Program-made: the position numbers and the translations under genes
The notes under the pieces: model-generated
The model's input: the letters and a program-made list of their open reading frames with translations, nothing else
Database searches by the model: none
What the model was told of the DNA's origin: nothing
Part shown: positions 38,851-50,506 of the stretch, piece after piece
Numbering within the stretch: the stretch's first letter is position 1
Layout: every line of letters starts with the position of its first letter
From: Citrobacter farmeri
GTDB taxonomy: Bacteria; Pseudomonadota; Gammaproteobacteria; Enterobacterales; Enterobacteriaceae
Reading direction: 5' to 3'
Assembly (NCBI RefSeq): GCF_019048065.1
Contig: NZ_CP077291.1
Span: 4,650,001-4,714,000 of the forward strand
Length of the DNA: 64,000 nt

Positions 38851-39549
38851 TTAGCGCACACTTTTACCTTTCAAGCGACGCAAGAAATTTCGCCATTTTT
38901 TCTTATAAACCAGGAGATAAAAACCCAGGTCTTTTCTAGCATTTTCAATACCATAGTGACGTTCTAAATCAATACGATCTTTAGCCATTCGTTGTCGGGA
39001 AGGTCTTTTTCCGGACAAATCGATTATTCTTATTTCATCATTTTGTAATATGAAGTTACCTTTATGTGGATCGCCTGAAACCATACCATGCTGATGTAAC
39101 CCCTGAATAGACTGTTTTATCTTCTCTTTCACTTCGGATGAGATGACGGGCATATCAACCAGTTCAATACCCTCAATATACTCAATAATCATTATGTAAG
39201 TATGCACATAACGCAGGGTTTTCACTTCAGCAAGCAAGTAAAAATCATTTAACGCGTCAAACCCTTCCTGTCGAACGCGATCGGTCTGATAAAAAAGCTT
39301 TTCGTAGTAATCCCCTTTTACCAGTGACTTAAAAAATCGCTCAGTATTTTTTACTTTAGGGTGAAATACTTTCAGAATATATTTTCCATGGTCAGTATCG
39401 ATTAACACGACCTTGGTATCCTCAATACTACGAAAGACTTTTAGTATCTTAAGATTGTGTGTTAAAAAATCATTGAAAATATCAATGTATTTTTCACCAC
39501 CTTGTTTTACGAATACAGCATAGTTTTTAATTTTTGTTTCAGTGATCAT
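38851..39549 (-). CDS. waaY: LPS heptose II kinase WaaY
   Basis: WaaY phosphorylates heptose II of the inner core after WaaP and WaaQ have acted. The 232-residue kinase-like protein shows the nucleotide lysine region HGKYILKVFHPKVKNTE, the catalytic-loop equivalent GLHQHGMVSGDPHKGNFIL and the metal motif IRIIDLSGKRPSRQRMAKDRIDLERHYG. Length equals K-12 WaaY. It lies 13 bp after the GT8 gene; the DNA is markedly A/T-rich, as is usual for waa genes. Confidence 0.94.
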   Translation of the reverse strand: MITETKIKNYAVFVKQGGEKYIDIFNDFLTHNLKILKVFRSIEDTKVVLIDTDHGKYILKVFHPKVKNTERFFKSLVKGDYYEKLFYQTDRVRQEGFDALNDFYLLAEVKTLRYVHTYIMIIEYIEGIELVDMPVISSEVKEKIKQSIQGLHQHGMVSGDPHKGNFILQNDEIRIIDLSGKRPSRQRMAKDRIDLERHYGIENARKDLGFYLLVYKKKWRNFLRRLKGKSVR

Positions 39550-39562
39550 AATTATAACGGTA

Positions 39563-40579
39563 TCATTTTGCTAAAATTTTACGATAGAGGTACGTAACGC
39601 CTGCAATCATTCCACGCAGATAATGTTTCTGGACCAAAAGGTGCTTATATCTCTTTTTATACTCAACCATCGTTCGTGCGTCTTTGGCTGGAACATCTTT
39701 CCATGGAGACTTAATAAAAGCATTAGTATAATAAATTACAGAAGGATAATTTGCCCAAGCATGCCAGGGTTTTGTCGCGCCCGTAAAGTGAATCAACTTA
39801 GTCTCAGCGTGGATCACATCTAAATATTTTTCATGCGTTTTGTCGCTTAACTCGCTTTTAATAGTATAAATGGTATTATATTCACGAGGTAGAAAATAAA
39901 CTTTGTCACGCAGTAATATGTTCAGGACATCCTGATCGGGATATTTAAAAAATATAGCATTCCCATCTTCCCCCGTTAACAGAGATAACGCCCTTTCCGT
40001 TAATCGATGTTCAGCCCATTGACGGAGGTTTATCAAAACAACGCCAGAGTTAAAATATCGTCCCTGAAGGTTAAAAGAAGGGAGTCTTTCATTTACCCTG
40101 GACTGAATAGAGTCAACATCTTTTACCACAGCAGCGACATTATCATTAAGATCAAGGTTCAGAAGATCATCCAGAGGACCTTTGCAGATGACATCTGCAT
40201 CAAGATACAGTAATTTATCCAGTTTATGATACAGGTAATCAAAAGCGAAAAGCCGGAAGTACATGGCTCTTGACCAGACCTGTGTTTTTGGCAATATCTC
40301 AAGGCATTTGACATTGATAAGATACAATGAAATCTTTATCTTATGTTCTTGCGTCAGCGCTGCAATCTTATCAACGAAACTTTGTGTGTATTTGTCGCAG
40401 ATGATATGAAAATCAACATTAATATCGTTATGAATTAATACTGAGGTAATAGATACCCCGACACCATCAAGATAGTTCTCATCGATTCCATAAGAGATAT
40501 GTAATGTGTTATCATTATTATCATAGCGCTCATCAAAAACTTTATATTCTGCTATCTCTATTTCAGGAAATGAGTCCAC
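39563..40579 (-). CDS. waaR: LPS alpha-1,2-hexosyltransferase WaaR/WaaJ (GT8)
   Basis: A 338-residue GT8 enzyme that adds the third outer-core hexose. The DxD donor motif is [34 protein letters not shown] is the N-terminal family signature, [13 protein letters not shown] and [12 protein letters not shown] the acceptor region, and [12 protein letters not shown] the C-terminal metal/sugar motif. It is closest in memory to K-12 WaaR (glucosyltransferase); WaaJ in other cores is similar, so whether the sugar is glucose or galactose is not settled. Confidence 0.88.
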   Translation of the reverse strand: MDSFPEIEIAEYKVFDERYDNNDNTLHISYGIDENYLDGVGVSITSVLIHNDINVDFHIICDKYTQSFVDKIAALTQEHKIKISLYLINVKCLEILPKTQVWSRAMYFRLFAFDYLYHKLDKLLYLDADVICKGPLDDLLNLDLNDNVAAVVKDVDSIQSRVNERLPSFNLQGRYFNSGVVLINLRQWAEHRLTERALSLLTGEDGNAIFFKYPDQDVLNILLRDKVYFLPREYNTIYTIKSELSDKTHEKYLDVIHAETKLIHFTGATKPWHAWANYPSVIYYTNAFIKSPWKDVPAKDARTMVEYKKRYKHLLVQKHYLRGMIAGVTYLYRKILAK

Positions 40580-40599
40580 TGCATCACCTATAATTATTT

Positions 40600-41613
40600 T
40601 TATTTAACAATCTTGGTTTTAAAGTAAAGTACATAGTCAATCAGGCCAGCGAAGTATTGCTTCTGATTAAACATATGCTTTGCCGCATAACGTAACTGAT
40701 GACTGTTTTTAGGTTTCAGTAATTCAACATCATGCCAGGGTGATAATTTTTTCGCATTCAAAAAGCTCTGCGCAATGGGATAGTTACCCCATTGATGCCA
40801 GGGCTTAGTCGGCCCAATATAATGAATGAACACCGTGTTTTCATCCACGGGATTGACCACGTCATGCTTTAATTCGTAATTGATGCTGAACTGGGTGTTA
40901 AACTTTTTGCCGATGAAACGCGCCTTGCCGACCAGCAACATATTCAGCACATCCTGATCCAGGTGAGTGATACGCTGTACCATATCCGGATCGCGTAGCA
41001 TCTCAATAGCCTTACGGGAAACATCCTCTGCGGTCCAGACGGGGAGGTTAATTAGCAAAAACCCCGCATTAAAGTAGCCAGAAACGAGTCCCGGTGTAGC
41101 CAGACTGACTGAACGCTTTGTCCACCATTCAGACTCTCCCTCAGCAACGACGGCCGCAATTTCATGCTCAGCAAAGTGGAGGTCAATCAACTCTTGTACA
41201 CTTCCCTGACAGGCAATATCAGCATCCAGATACAACACTTTATCCGTTTTATCCGCGAAGTGGTCAGCAATAATAAATCGGAAGTACGTAGCATAAGACC
41301 AGTTTTTGGTACTCGGCAACGACTTCAACTGTTCACAGTCAACTAAATAGACCACTATCTGGGTGGCATATTGCTTTGCTAACGCCTCGAACCGTTTTTG
41401 TTCTTCATGGCTAAATGAGTCAGTAAATACATGAAAAGCAAACGGTGTATTGGGGTTAGCAATCAATATTGACGCAATCGATACACCGCAGCCAAAAAGA
41501 AAATTTTTATCGATGCCATAGGCAATATTAAAATTTTTAACGTCACTATGTCCTGCATAGTTGTAATCTAAAGTCTGTTGAATGACTTTTTCTTCAAAAT
41601 ACTTTTCAGTCAT
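40600..41613 (-). CDS. waaO: LPS alpha-1,3-hexosyltransferase WaaO/WaaI (GT8)
   Basis: A 337-residue GT8 enzyme for the second outer-core hexose. It contains [21 protein letters not shown], the DxD motif [31 protein letters not shown] and [18 protein letters not shown]. The N terminus ([24 protein letters not shown]) is closer to what I recall of Salmonella RfaI (galactosyltransferase) than K-12 WaaO (glucosyltransferase), so the donor sugar is open. I chose the ATG at 41613; a GTG at 41622 is also in frame, but the ATG fits the Salmonella start. Confidence 0.88.
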   Translation of the reverse strand: MTEKYFEEKVIQQTLDYNYAGHSDVKNFNIAYGIDKNFLFGCGVSIASILIANPNTPFAFHVFTDSFSHEEQKRFEALAKQYATQIVVYLVDCEQLKSLPSTKNWSYATYFRFIIADHFADKTDKVLYLDADIACQGSVQELIDLHFAEHEIAAVVAEGESEWWTKRSVSLATPGLVSGYFNAGFLLINLPVWTAEDVSRKAIEMLRDPDMVQRITHLDQDVLNMLLVGKARFIGKKFNTQFSINYELKHDVVNPVDENTVFIHYIGPTKPWHQWGNYPIAQSFLNAKKLSPWHDVELLKPKNSHQLRYAAKHMFNQKQYFAGLIDYVLYFKTKIVK

Positions 41614-41618
41614 AGCGA

Positions 41619-42725
41619 TCACTTATTGATTTTGGAAAAAATTGTATTTCTTAAATTTTGAAAATAGACTTCATTATAGAAGTTGTCTATCGTGGCAGGG
41701 ATCCGATTATTATCATACTTTACTTGACCTGAAATGGTTTGGTTGAGCAAGTGGATAAACTGCTTGAGATCCTTCGATGGATACAAATCGCCATTAATAC
41801 CCGGTTTAATCATATCTCGGGGGCCAGACATACAGTCTGAACTAATGCACGGGATACCATACGACATGGCTTCCAGCAGCGTCATCGGAAAACCTTCGAA
41901 CGATGATGTCAGCAACAATGCCGTGACATTCTTTATCTCGTTTTGCACAACATCCCAGGGAGAGGCCTGCCAGCCATGCCAGGTCAAGCGGTGGCTGATA
42001 CCCAGTTCTCGCCCATAGGCCTGACATTTTTCAAAATCGGACCCGTCACCTATGACATGCAACCGCCATTCACCTTCTGCTTGGGACAAGCCATCCAACA
42101 GATCCTTAATTCTTTTTTGTCCCTCAAACTTCATCCTTCCAACATAGAGAAAAACTGCGGGTTGACCTTCTTCTGGTTGCGGAATAATCTTTGATTTTCT
42201 GGATACGGGATTATAAACAACGGTAATATTTTTTTGATCAATACCGCGCGCGATCATTTGTTGTTTTATACCACTGCTGATTGCCAGATGATAATCAGCC
42301 GAGCTAACACATTCGGCGTGTTTTTTATGATCCAATGAAAAATGCGGCCAGGAGAATATTGTAAAATCCAGACCCGATTTATTCCGTGCTTTGTTGGCAA
42401 ACAGGCAAGACAGCACATCAATACAGATCACCACATCGGGTTCTGTTTTCTTTAACCAGCGGCTAAACGTATGAATATGTTTTGCTCGACGTAAAAATCC
42501 CAAACGAATTGCAGAGAACGAGCATGAGTAGTTAATACCGTTTAACCATGCCTTATCCATTTTGTCATTCCGACAAAAGAAAAATATTTCACACTGGATA
42601 TCAGAATGCTCGGTCTGAAAGTAATTGATAACATCCCTGATAACCGTTTCCATTCCGCCAAAACCAGAAACAGCCTCACCAATAAATGCAATTTTTAATC
42701 CAGTTTGAACCTGCATTTCATTCAT
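41619..42725 (-). CDS. waaB: UDP-galactose:(glucosyl)LPS alpha-1,6-galactosyltransferase WaaB
   Basis: A GT4 enzyme that adds the branch galactose to glucose I. The 368-residue protein matches recalled RfaB at LKIAFIGEAVSGFGGMETV, SWPHFSLDHKKHAE, FLYVGRMKFEGQKRIKDLLDGLSQA, VIGDGSDFEKCQAYGRELGI and LLTSSFEGFPMTLLEAMSYGIPC, the last holding the EX7E donor motif. Its N terminus is about nine residues longer than Salmonella RfaB (MNEMQVQTG). It follows the GT52 gene by 33 bp. Confidence 0.93.
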   Translation of the reverse strand: MNEMQVQTGLKIAFIGEAVSGFGGMETVIRDVINYFQTEHSDIQCEIFFFCRNDKMDKAWLNGINYSCSFSAIRLGFLRRAKHIHTFSRWLKKTEPDVVICIDVLSCLFANKARNKSGLDFTIFSWPHFSLDHKKHAECVSSADYHLAISSGIKQQMIARGIDQKNITVVYNPVSRKSKIIPQPEEGQPAVFLYVGRMKFEGQKRIKDLLDGLSQAEGEWRLHVIGDGSDFEKCQAYGRELGISHRLTWHGWQASPWDVVQNEIKNVTALLLTSSFEGFPMTLLEAMSYGIPCISSDCMSGPRDMIKPGINGDLYPSKDLKQFIHLLNQTISGQVKYDNNRIPATIDNFYNEVYFQNLRNTIFSKINK

Positions 42726-42758
42726 ATATGCTTACGGTCTCTCTATTTACCATCGTTG

Positions 42759-43700
42759 TTATAATTCTACATCGTTAAAGTCAAATCCCAGATGATGATT
42801 GAAGCATTGCTTCAATAAAGGACTTTTTAAATTATAGTTCTCGATGGAGGATATGTTGCTGAGATTAATTTGCGTCGTAGTGTTAAATCCATACAATTCA
42901 AGTCTTAAACCTTGCTTTAAAAATAACAATATAATATCTTCTGCAATTAATTCAGAGTTTATATTCTCCACATTATCAAATCGATGTGACATTTCTCGCG
43001 GATGAGGAATGTAGTAATCTATTTTCCTGGTATCAATAAAACTCTGCACTTTATGTATTAAAGAGACCACTTCGTTTTTCTTATCAATCGCATCTGAATA
43101 AACAGTACCCAGCAATATTTTTTTAACAACTCCTGTTCCAGAGTTTTCACTATTGTAGCAAATTAAAGTAATCGTTTCTTTTTTTTCTATAATGTTAGAT
43201 TTTTCTGGGAATAACGTATAATGTATTTTGTCGAGATTAAGGACATCCTCTTTATGATACTTCCTTCCCATAAGTTTTCGAAAATGCTTTGCCGTGAATG
43301 AAACTGTAGAGTCCAGATACATCACGCTTTCTTTATTTATATTATTCGTCCCATCATCGAATGTTCTTATTTCATTAAAAGAAATCACCGACAATATATG
43401 ATGAATAAGTGGCACATGAAAATTCGCAAAAAAAACGATGTCATATCTTTTATTATATGACATCATAATTTTCTTTGCATATAATGTCCTTTTTAATGTT
43501 TTGAGAATTGATGTCTTTTTTGCATTACCTTCGATACTAACATGCTGACAAAATGGTTTTATTTTATTTAAATAACAAAGATTCTTTCCATTCCCGGCGT
43601 CACCAATAAATAATAGTTCAACATTATTCAGCCCCTCCTTTTCAATAATAGCTTTTGCAATAAGCAACTGCAAATTAGTCATGCATATGAAGAGAAACAT
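42759..43700 (-). CDS. GT52-family glycosyltransferase, probable LPS sialyltransferase
   Basis: A 313-residue protein at the place of waaS in the K-12 order. It has the layout I recall for GT52 (Lst-type) alpha-2,3-sialyltransferases of Pasteurellaceae and Neisseria: the N terminus MFLFICMTNLQLLIAKAIIE (family: ICxTPLQxLIAEKII), FFANFHVPLIHHILSVI, the FNEIRTFDDGTNNI motif, LLGTVYSDA, and the conserved DYYIPHPRE, followed by NSELIAEDIILLFLKQG and a sheet-ending NLSNISS. Such enzymes use CMP-sialic acid and act on terminal galactose at the cytoplasmic membrane face. GT52 also includes other activities, so sialyl transfer is inferred. The gene is A/T-rich even beside its waa neighbours. No neuA/neuB-like gene is in the window. 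Confidence 0.75.
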   Translation of the reverse strand: MFLFICMTNLQLLIAKAIIEKEGLNNVELLFIGDAGNGKNLCYLNKIKPFCQHVSIEGNAKKTSILKTLKRTLYAKKIMMSYNKRYDIVFFANFHVPLIHHILSVISFNEIRTFDDGTNNINKESVMYLDSTVSFTAKHFRKLMGRKYHKEDVLNLDKIHYTLFPEKSNIIEKKETITLICYNSENSGTGVVKKILLGTVYSDAIDKKNEVVSLIHKVQSFIDTRKIDYYIPHPREMSHRFDNVENINSELIAEDIILLFLKQGLRLELYGFNTTTQINLSNISSIENYNLKSPLLKQCFNHHLGFDFNDVEL

Positions 43701-43723
43701 TTAGCATTTTTCATCCTAAATAA

Positions 43724-44521
43724 TTATAATTTTTTCCTCAGTGTTCGTTCTTTTATTCGCTCTGCTTTTGCTTCTGCCTGGATTAACAGGTCTGCTTCAT
43801 TACGCAATATCTCACGTAATGGCGCCGAAAAATAAACCCGCATAAACCGCCAGATATCCCGCTGCGTCAACCCGATATTCAGCGACGAAAAATAGAGGCC
43901 AATCAGGTCCTTGTCACGCCAGCGACGAGGAACTTTCGCACGAATCTGCGCCCTGTGTAGATCAATGACCGAAATCTTTAAGTCTTCTTTATTCTCTGAA
44001 AAAGGCAGATGCAACAGGAAGTGGCAGATATAACAATCACGGTGATTAATTCCGCCTGCGTGCATCTTGCGCACCATCGTGGCCACGCGGTCAATGAGCA
44101 TCCGCTTCACATTTACATCCGGCGGATTCGTAGCCCAATCCGCACAGTAATCTTCCAGACTGATGGTTGGCGTGAGATCTTCGGTAATAATGAACGAGGT
44201 TTTGGTGAGGGGGTTGAGCCCCTTCTCACCGAATCCCACCCCATACATGGTATCGACCCCCAAATCCTGGAGCCGATGGATGGCATTCCACTCTCTGTCG
44301 GCGCCTAAAACAGGCATACGCAACGAAAGAAGATTTTTGACGATTTCTTTGAGAGAAGTGCCCCGATGCCATTTAAGGAAATAGCTTTTCCCTGCCAGTT
44401 CAAACCGCAGCGTTCGACGGGTTTCCAGTTCCCTGAAGACTTCCCCCTGCAGCGTTTTGACTTCCTCAAACGCATCTTTTCCGCGCCATAATGTGGCTAA
44501 CGGTTCTTTCAATTCAACCAT
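43724..44521 (-). CDS. waaP: LPS heptose I kinase WaaP
   Basis: WaaP phosphorylates heptose I (addition of phosphate or pyrophosphorylethanolamine), needed for outer-membrane stability. The 265-residue kinase-like protein has [19 protein letters not shown] (nucleotide lysine), [19 protein letters not shown] with catalytic aspartate, and [24 protein letters not shown] chose the ATG at 44521 (MVELKEPL), which matches E. coli; it overlaps the waaG 3' end by 8 bp. It is 23 bp upstream of the GT52 gene. Confidence 0.96.
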   Translation of the reverse strand: MVELKEPLATLWRGKDAFEEVKTLQGEVFRELETRRTLRFELAGKSYFLKWHRGTSLKEIVKNLLSLRMPVLGADREWNAIHRLQDLGVDTMYGVGFGEKGLNPLTKTSFIITEDLTPTISLEDYCADWATNPPDVNVKRMLIDRVATMVRKMHAGGINHRDCYICHFLLHLPFSENKEDLKISVIDLHRAQIRAKVPRRWRDKDLIGLYFSSLNIGLTQRDIWRFMRVYFSAPLREILRNEADLLIQAEAKAERIKERTLRKKL

Positions 44522-45638
44522 CCAGACCACCTGTAATAATGTCCGCCGCCTTTTCTGGCAGACTGTATAAATCTTGTGTATCCGCGTAATGCCGCGCGTT
44601 TTCTGCCCACGCTGCGCGCAATGACGGCTGAGTCAGCGCTTTACGTAAAATGTCGTTCAACGCGTCCTGTCGCCAGGGCTCTTCAATGACATCACCACAG
44701 TTAGCCTGCGCAATATAATGCGCATAACCACATACCGCAGAGGTCAACACCGGCAGACCTGCGGTAATTGCCTCCAGCAGAACAATACCTGCCGCTTCCT
44801 GATACGCTGGGTGCAGCAACAAGTCCGCGGCAGCCATCAACTCCGCGACATCATTACGTCCCGAGAAAAAATGCACATTACTTCGCACACCGCATTTCTC
44901 CGCCAGCGCTTCAAATTTTCGCGGCTTATCCTGGCCGACAATATACAGAAGCGTATTATGCCGCAGCGCTGCCGGCAGTGAAGCAAGCGCTTTAATTGAG
45001 CGATCCACCCCTTTACGGGTAAAATCAGAACCGACCTGCAACAATAAATTTTGCTGTTCCGTAATGCCGTTCTTCTGGCGCACTATTTCGCGAGCATTCG
45101 GAATTTGCGCGCTGTATTTTCTGTCCGGATAAATCCCCGGAGGGAGAATATGGAAACGTTCCGCTTCAGTTTGATAATGCTTCTGAAAATCAGCAATCTG
45201 CGTATCCGTCAGCATTAATAGCTGTGTTGACTTACCCTGCTCAAATGTTGCCCGTTCAAACGCCGCATAATGGCGATAACGAGAAGTCAGCCGATAGAAG
45301 AAGCCCTTTTCCTGTGCAACCTTTTCGGCGTAACAAACATCTGCGGCAAAATAGACATCCAGACCGGGCATCTTGTTAAAACCCACGACCCGATCAACAG
45401 GATGTTCACGTAAATGCGCCTGCACCCAGGCGTAATATTCCGCATTGCGCCCATGGTTGGTCCGCGATTTAACCGGTACGCGGATGAGCTCAAAAATATC
45501 CGGGCATTCACCGTCCCAGGATTGAGTATAAATGCGGACATGATGGCCGCGCGCGGCTACGGTCTGCGCAATGCGCATAAAGTCACGTTGTAATCCGCCG
45601 AACGGAAAATACTTATACAAACAAAAAGCCACGATCAT
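44514..45638 (-). CDS. waaG: UDP-glucose:(heptosyl)LPS alpha-1,3-glucosyltransferase WaaG
   Basis: WaaG adds glucose I, the first outer-core sugar, to heptose II. The 374-residue GT4 protein has the N-terminal [22 protein letters not shown], the donor-binding [24 protein letters not shown] and the EX7E region [23 protein letters not shown]. Length equals E. coli WaaG. It overlaps waaQ by four bases. Confidence 0.97.
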   Translation of the reverse strand: MIVAFCLYKYFPFGGLQRDFMRIAQTVAARGHHVRIYTQSWDGECPDIFELIRVPVKSRTNHGRNAEYYAWVQAHLREHPVDRVVGFNKMPGLDVYFAADVCYAEKVAQEKGFFYRLTSRYRHYAAFERATFEQGKSTQLLMLTDTQIADFQKHYQTEAERFHILPPGIYPDRKYSAQIPNAREIVRQKNGITEQQNLLLQVGSDFTRKGVDRSIKALASLPAALRHNTLLYIVGQDKPRKFEALAEKCGVRSNVHFFSGRNDVAELMAAADLLLHPAYQEAAGIVLLEAITAGLPVLTSAVCGYAHYIAQANCGDVIEEPWRQDALNDILRKALTQPSLRAAWAENARHYADTQDLYSLPEKAADIITGGLDG

Positions 45639-46705
45639 ACCGGCGCATCCATTTCAATAATTTGCGCGTCCTGCGGCAACATTTTTTCCGTTGCCGTAAT
45701 CACATCCTCTGCGGGAATAACGGACATATATTTTTTGTCCCGGTCCAGTTCAGATCGTTTAGGCATCGGCTGATAGTCTCCTGCCCAGAACTGAATAATA
45801 TTGTCAGTCCAGGGACGCCAGAAGACGTGATCTGTCGCACCAAACAAACATATCACCGGCGTTTTAACCGCCGCAGCGATATGCCCGGGCGCGGAATCGA
45901 CGCCAATGAAAAGAGCGGCATGATCAATCAGTGCGCCTAATTCCGGGAATCGGGTTTTGCCCGCCAGTCCGGTGACTGGTTTGGTTTCGCACCCCTGCGC
46001 AATCTCGTCCACACAGGCTAAATCGTCTGCAGAAGGACCTGATGTCAGCACCACCTGATAACCGCGACGCTCAAGAGCATCAATCACGCGGGAAAACTTG
46101 TCATTATCCCAGCACTTAAACAATTGCCTTGCCGTGGGTTGAATCACCACATACTGACGAGTCACACCAAGTTGATGCAACTGTCGACGCATGTTGTCCC
46201 AGTGCTCAGGCCGATAGCTCATGGTCGTTTCAGTAACAACATGCTCCAGAGCCAGCGGTTTGAGCGCGGACAGTGTGCGTTCGACAACGTGTTCGCCGGA
46301 ATAGGGAACGAGATGGGTAAAACTCTGTTTCCAGAATGCAGACTGCCGGTTGGCGAAATCCTGGGATATTTTTACTCTTGCACATAAAAAACGAACAATC
46401 AGCGCCACAATCCACTGATCGGTCAGATTGATGACCAAATCATATTGGTTGTTGCGTAAAGTCTTAATCAGCGAAAGCGTATTTTTAATTTTTTCTGCCG
46501 CCCCTGTTCCCTTATTACTGATGCCATAGAGGGCATTAATCTCGGGGTTTTCTGACAAAATAGGCATCGTATCCTGGTAAAGAAGCATATCGATTTTGGC
46601 GTCAGGATAGTTCTGCTTTAGCGTACTGATAACGGGAGTGGTTAATAGCATATCCCCGTGGAAACGCATCTTGATGACCAGAATTTTTCGAAAAGGCTTT
46701 TCCAC
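45635..46705 (-). CDS. waaQ: LPS core heptosyltransferase III WaaQ
   Basis: WaaQ adds the branching heptose III to heptose II. The 356-residue GT9 protein starts MEKPFRKILVIKMRFHGDMLLTTPVIS; the donor pocket is VIQPTARQLFKCWDNDKFS and LFIGVDSAPGHIAAAVKTPVICLFGATDHVFWRPW. It is first in the minus-strand core operon, behind the JUMPstart leader. It is slightly longer than K-12 WaaQ (344 residues), mostly at the C terminus. Confidence 0.95.
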   Translation of the reverse strand: MEKPFRKILVIKMRFHGDMLLTTPVISTLKQNYPDAKIDMLLYQDTMPILSENPEINALYGISNKGTGAAEKIKNTLSLIKTLRNNQYDLVINLTDQWIVALIVRFLCARVKISQDFANRQSAFWKQSFTHLVPYSGEHVVERTLSALKPLALEHVVTETTMSYRPEHWDNMRRQLHQLGVTRQYVVIQPTARQLFKCWDNDKFSRVIDALERRGYQVVLTSGPSADDLACVDEIAQGCETKPVTGLAGKTRFPELGALIDHAALFIGVDSAPGHIAAAVKTPVICLFGATDHVFWRPWTDNIIQFWAGDYQPMPKRSELDRDKKYMSVIPAEDVITATEKMLPQDAQIIEMDAPV

Positions 46706-47116
46706 ACGCGACTCTTTTGTTGTGATTGTCCGATAAAGTTAAGCAGAAAACAGCACGCTACCGCCCCAGGCTCAACAGCTACCCGATCACTGATATTGCA
46801 CTGACTTTTACGCGCTAGTGTATCACTTCTTTCGCTGCGATCCGACTTGAATAAATTAACCGCAAAGAGAGTGTTTTTCTTTTTTAAATCAAATTGATAT
46901 TAATCTTATCATCGCTTTTTACGTCACTGGTTGACTCTGCAAACGACAGCAAGGTCGGCAAAAATCAATAAATGGCATAAAAATGCAAAAAATCTGGGCC
47001 AGGCGGGCGGAATTAGTCTGACTTAAAGCTATTTAAGTCAAAAACAGGAAAAGTAATGGTAAAGCCCTGGCTAAATACATAGAATCCCCAGCACATCCAT
47101 AAGTCAGCTATTTACT
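46706..47116. promoter_or_regulatory. Divergent waaQ / waaA regulatory region
   Basis: This 411-bp gap holds the JUMPstart element (46751-46784), A/T-rich DNA around 46,850-46,920 that probably carries the waaQ promoter, and on the waaA side a perfect dyad with 9-base arms TGACTTAAA (47019-47027) and TTTAAGTCA (47032-47040) separated by GCTA. I see no open reading frame of note. The dyad lies 77 bp before the waaA start and looks like an operator or a promoter-proximal hairpin. Confidence 0.6.
46751..46784 (-). promoter_or_regulatory. JUMPstart / ops element in the waaQ leader
   Basis: Read on the minus strand, 46784-46751 is a JUMPstart sequence: GGGTAGCTGTTGAGCC, then TGGGGCGGTAGCGTGCTG. 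The ops core GGCGGTAGCGTG is at 46754-46765, 49 bp before the waaQ start. RfaH is known to load on RNA polymerase paused at ops and prevent termination across long operons such as waaQ. Confidence 0.93.
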
Positions 47117-48881
<1,765 letters not shown>

Positions 48882-48882
<1 letters not shown>

Positions 48883-48901
48883 CGTCCCTGAGTCGGGACG
48901 C
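48882..48901. terminator. Hairpin between coaD and mutM
   Basis: GCGTCCC (48882-48888) pairs with GGGACGC (48895-48901) around TGAGTC, right at the coaD stop and before the convergent mutM stop. The following CTCACCTTATTT is only weakly T-rich. Confidence 0.6.
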
Positions 48902-48907
48902 CTCACC

Positions 48908-49717
48908 TTATTTCTGGCACTGCCGACAATAGTACGTTGCACGCTGTGCGTGTTTCGATGCCACAATCGGCGTTCCACACACTCTGCACGGTTCGCCTTT
49001 GCGGCCGTAGACCTGTAACTCCTGAGCAAAATAGCCCGGTTTACCATCGCTTTGCAGAAAATCTTTCAGTGTCGTCCCGCCCTGTTCGATTGAGCGCAGC
49101 AAAACAGCCTTAATCACACGCACCAGCAGTTCATACTCAGCCTGCGAAAGCGACGACGCCAAACGATCGGGATGAATGCCGGCAGCAAACAAGGATTCGC
49201 TGGCATAGATGTTCCCGACCCCCACCACAAGTTTGTTATCCATCAGCCAGGGTTTAATTGCCGTTTTCTTCTTCGCGCACTTCTGTTGCAGGTATTTACC
49301 GTTGAAATCATCACTCAATGGCTCAGGACCAAGATGCGCCAGCACGTTGTGTCCTTCGAGTGCTGTCGTCCACAGCCAGGCACCAAAGCGACGGGGATCG
49401 GTGTAGCGCAGGACTTTACCATTACTCATCACCAAATCGACGTGGTCATGTTTTTCTGCCGGAAGTTCTTCAGGAAGAATACGCAAACTGCCCGACATCC
49501 CCAGATGGATGATGATCCAACCATCGGGTAGTTCCAGCAGAAGGTATTTCGCGCGACGCTGAACGCTGAGCACCGGTTTGTCGCTCAGACGGTAGATCTC
49601 CTCTGATACCGGCCAACGCAAACGTCCATTACGCACAATGGCATGCAGAATGGTTGCCCCAACCAGATGCGGTTCAATACCGCGGCGGCTGGTTTCGACT
49701 TCAGGTAATTCAGGCAT
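48908..49717 (-). CDS. mutM: Formamidopyrimidine-DNA glycosylase MutM
   Basis: MutM removes 8-oxoguanine and formamidopyrimidines and nicks the abasic site. The 269-residue protein begins [18 protein letters not shown], where the N-terminal proline after Met is the catalytic nucleophile. It has the H2TH region ([24 protein letters not shown]) and a C-terminal zinc finger with cysteines in [26 protein letters not shown]. It lies downstream of rpmB-rpmG and is separated from them by a strong terminator. Confidence 0.97.
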   Translation of the reverse strand: MPELPEVETSRRGIEPHLVGATILHAIVRNGRLRWPVSEEIYRLSDKPVLSVQRRAKYLLLELPDGWIIIHLGMSGSLRILPEELPAEKHDHVDLVMSNGKVLRYTDPRRFGAWLWTTALEGHNVLAHLGPEPLSDDFNGKYLQQKCAKKKTAIKPWLMDNKLVVGVGNIYASESLFAAGIHPDRLASSLSQAEYELLVRVIKAVLLRSIEQGGTTLKDFLQSDGKPGYFAQELQVYGRKGEPCRVCGTPIVASKHAQRATYYCRQCQK

Positions 49718-49767
49718 AACGTCTCCGGCTGTGTATCAGGTCTCATTAATATGGGGATGGCCAGAAA

Positions 49768-49799
49768 ACAAAAAACCCCGCCGAAGCGAGGTTTTTTGT
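49768..49799 (-). terminator. Rho-independent terminator after rpmG
   Basis: On the minus strand ACAAAAAACCTCGC and GCGGGGTTTTTTGT pair around TTCG with one G-U, ending in TTTTTTG; positions 49768-49799. It lies 17 bp after the rpmG stop and before mutM, so it should limit read-through into mutM. The matching A run makes it effective in both directions. Confidence 0.9.
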
Positions 49800-49815
49800 T
49801 ACAACAAAGCGAGAA

Positions 49816-49986
<171 letters not shown>

Positions 49987-50003
49987 TTATTTCCTCTTAG
50001 TAC

Positions 50004-50261
<258 letters not shown>

Positions 50262-50435
50262 TTAGCTCGAGCTTCGTATGGGGTATCGGCGCCTCGTCAG
50301 GCTTTACAGCCCGGTCATCGCGGTTCTACACCTCATCCTCCAGGCTGCCTTAACGCAACGTGAATGATTGGGTGTCTAAGTGAACACTCGATTGCCAGGC
50401 CCAAATGCCAAACCCGAGATTCTCAAAGGTGGCGT

Positions 50436-50464
50436 AGTATACGCTGAGTCAGCGATGTGCTCAA
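50436..50464 (-). promoter_or_regulatory. Sigma-70 promoter for rpmB
   Basis: On the minus strand TTGAGC (50464-50459) and TATACT (50441-50436) are spaced by 17 bp, a near-consensus promoter. A start near 50,429 would give rpmB a leader of about 190 nt. Confidence 0.7.
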
Positions 50465-50506
50465 GTCCCGAACAGACAAAGATCCCGATGGATCGCGCAA
50501 AGTGCG

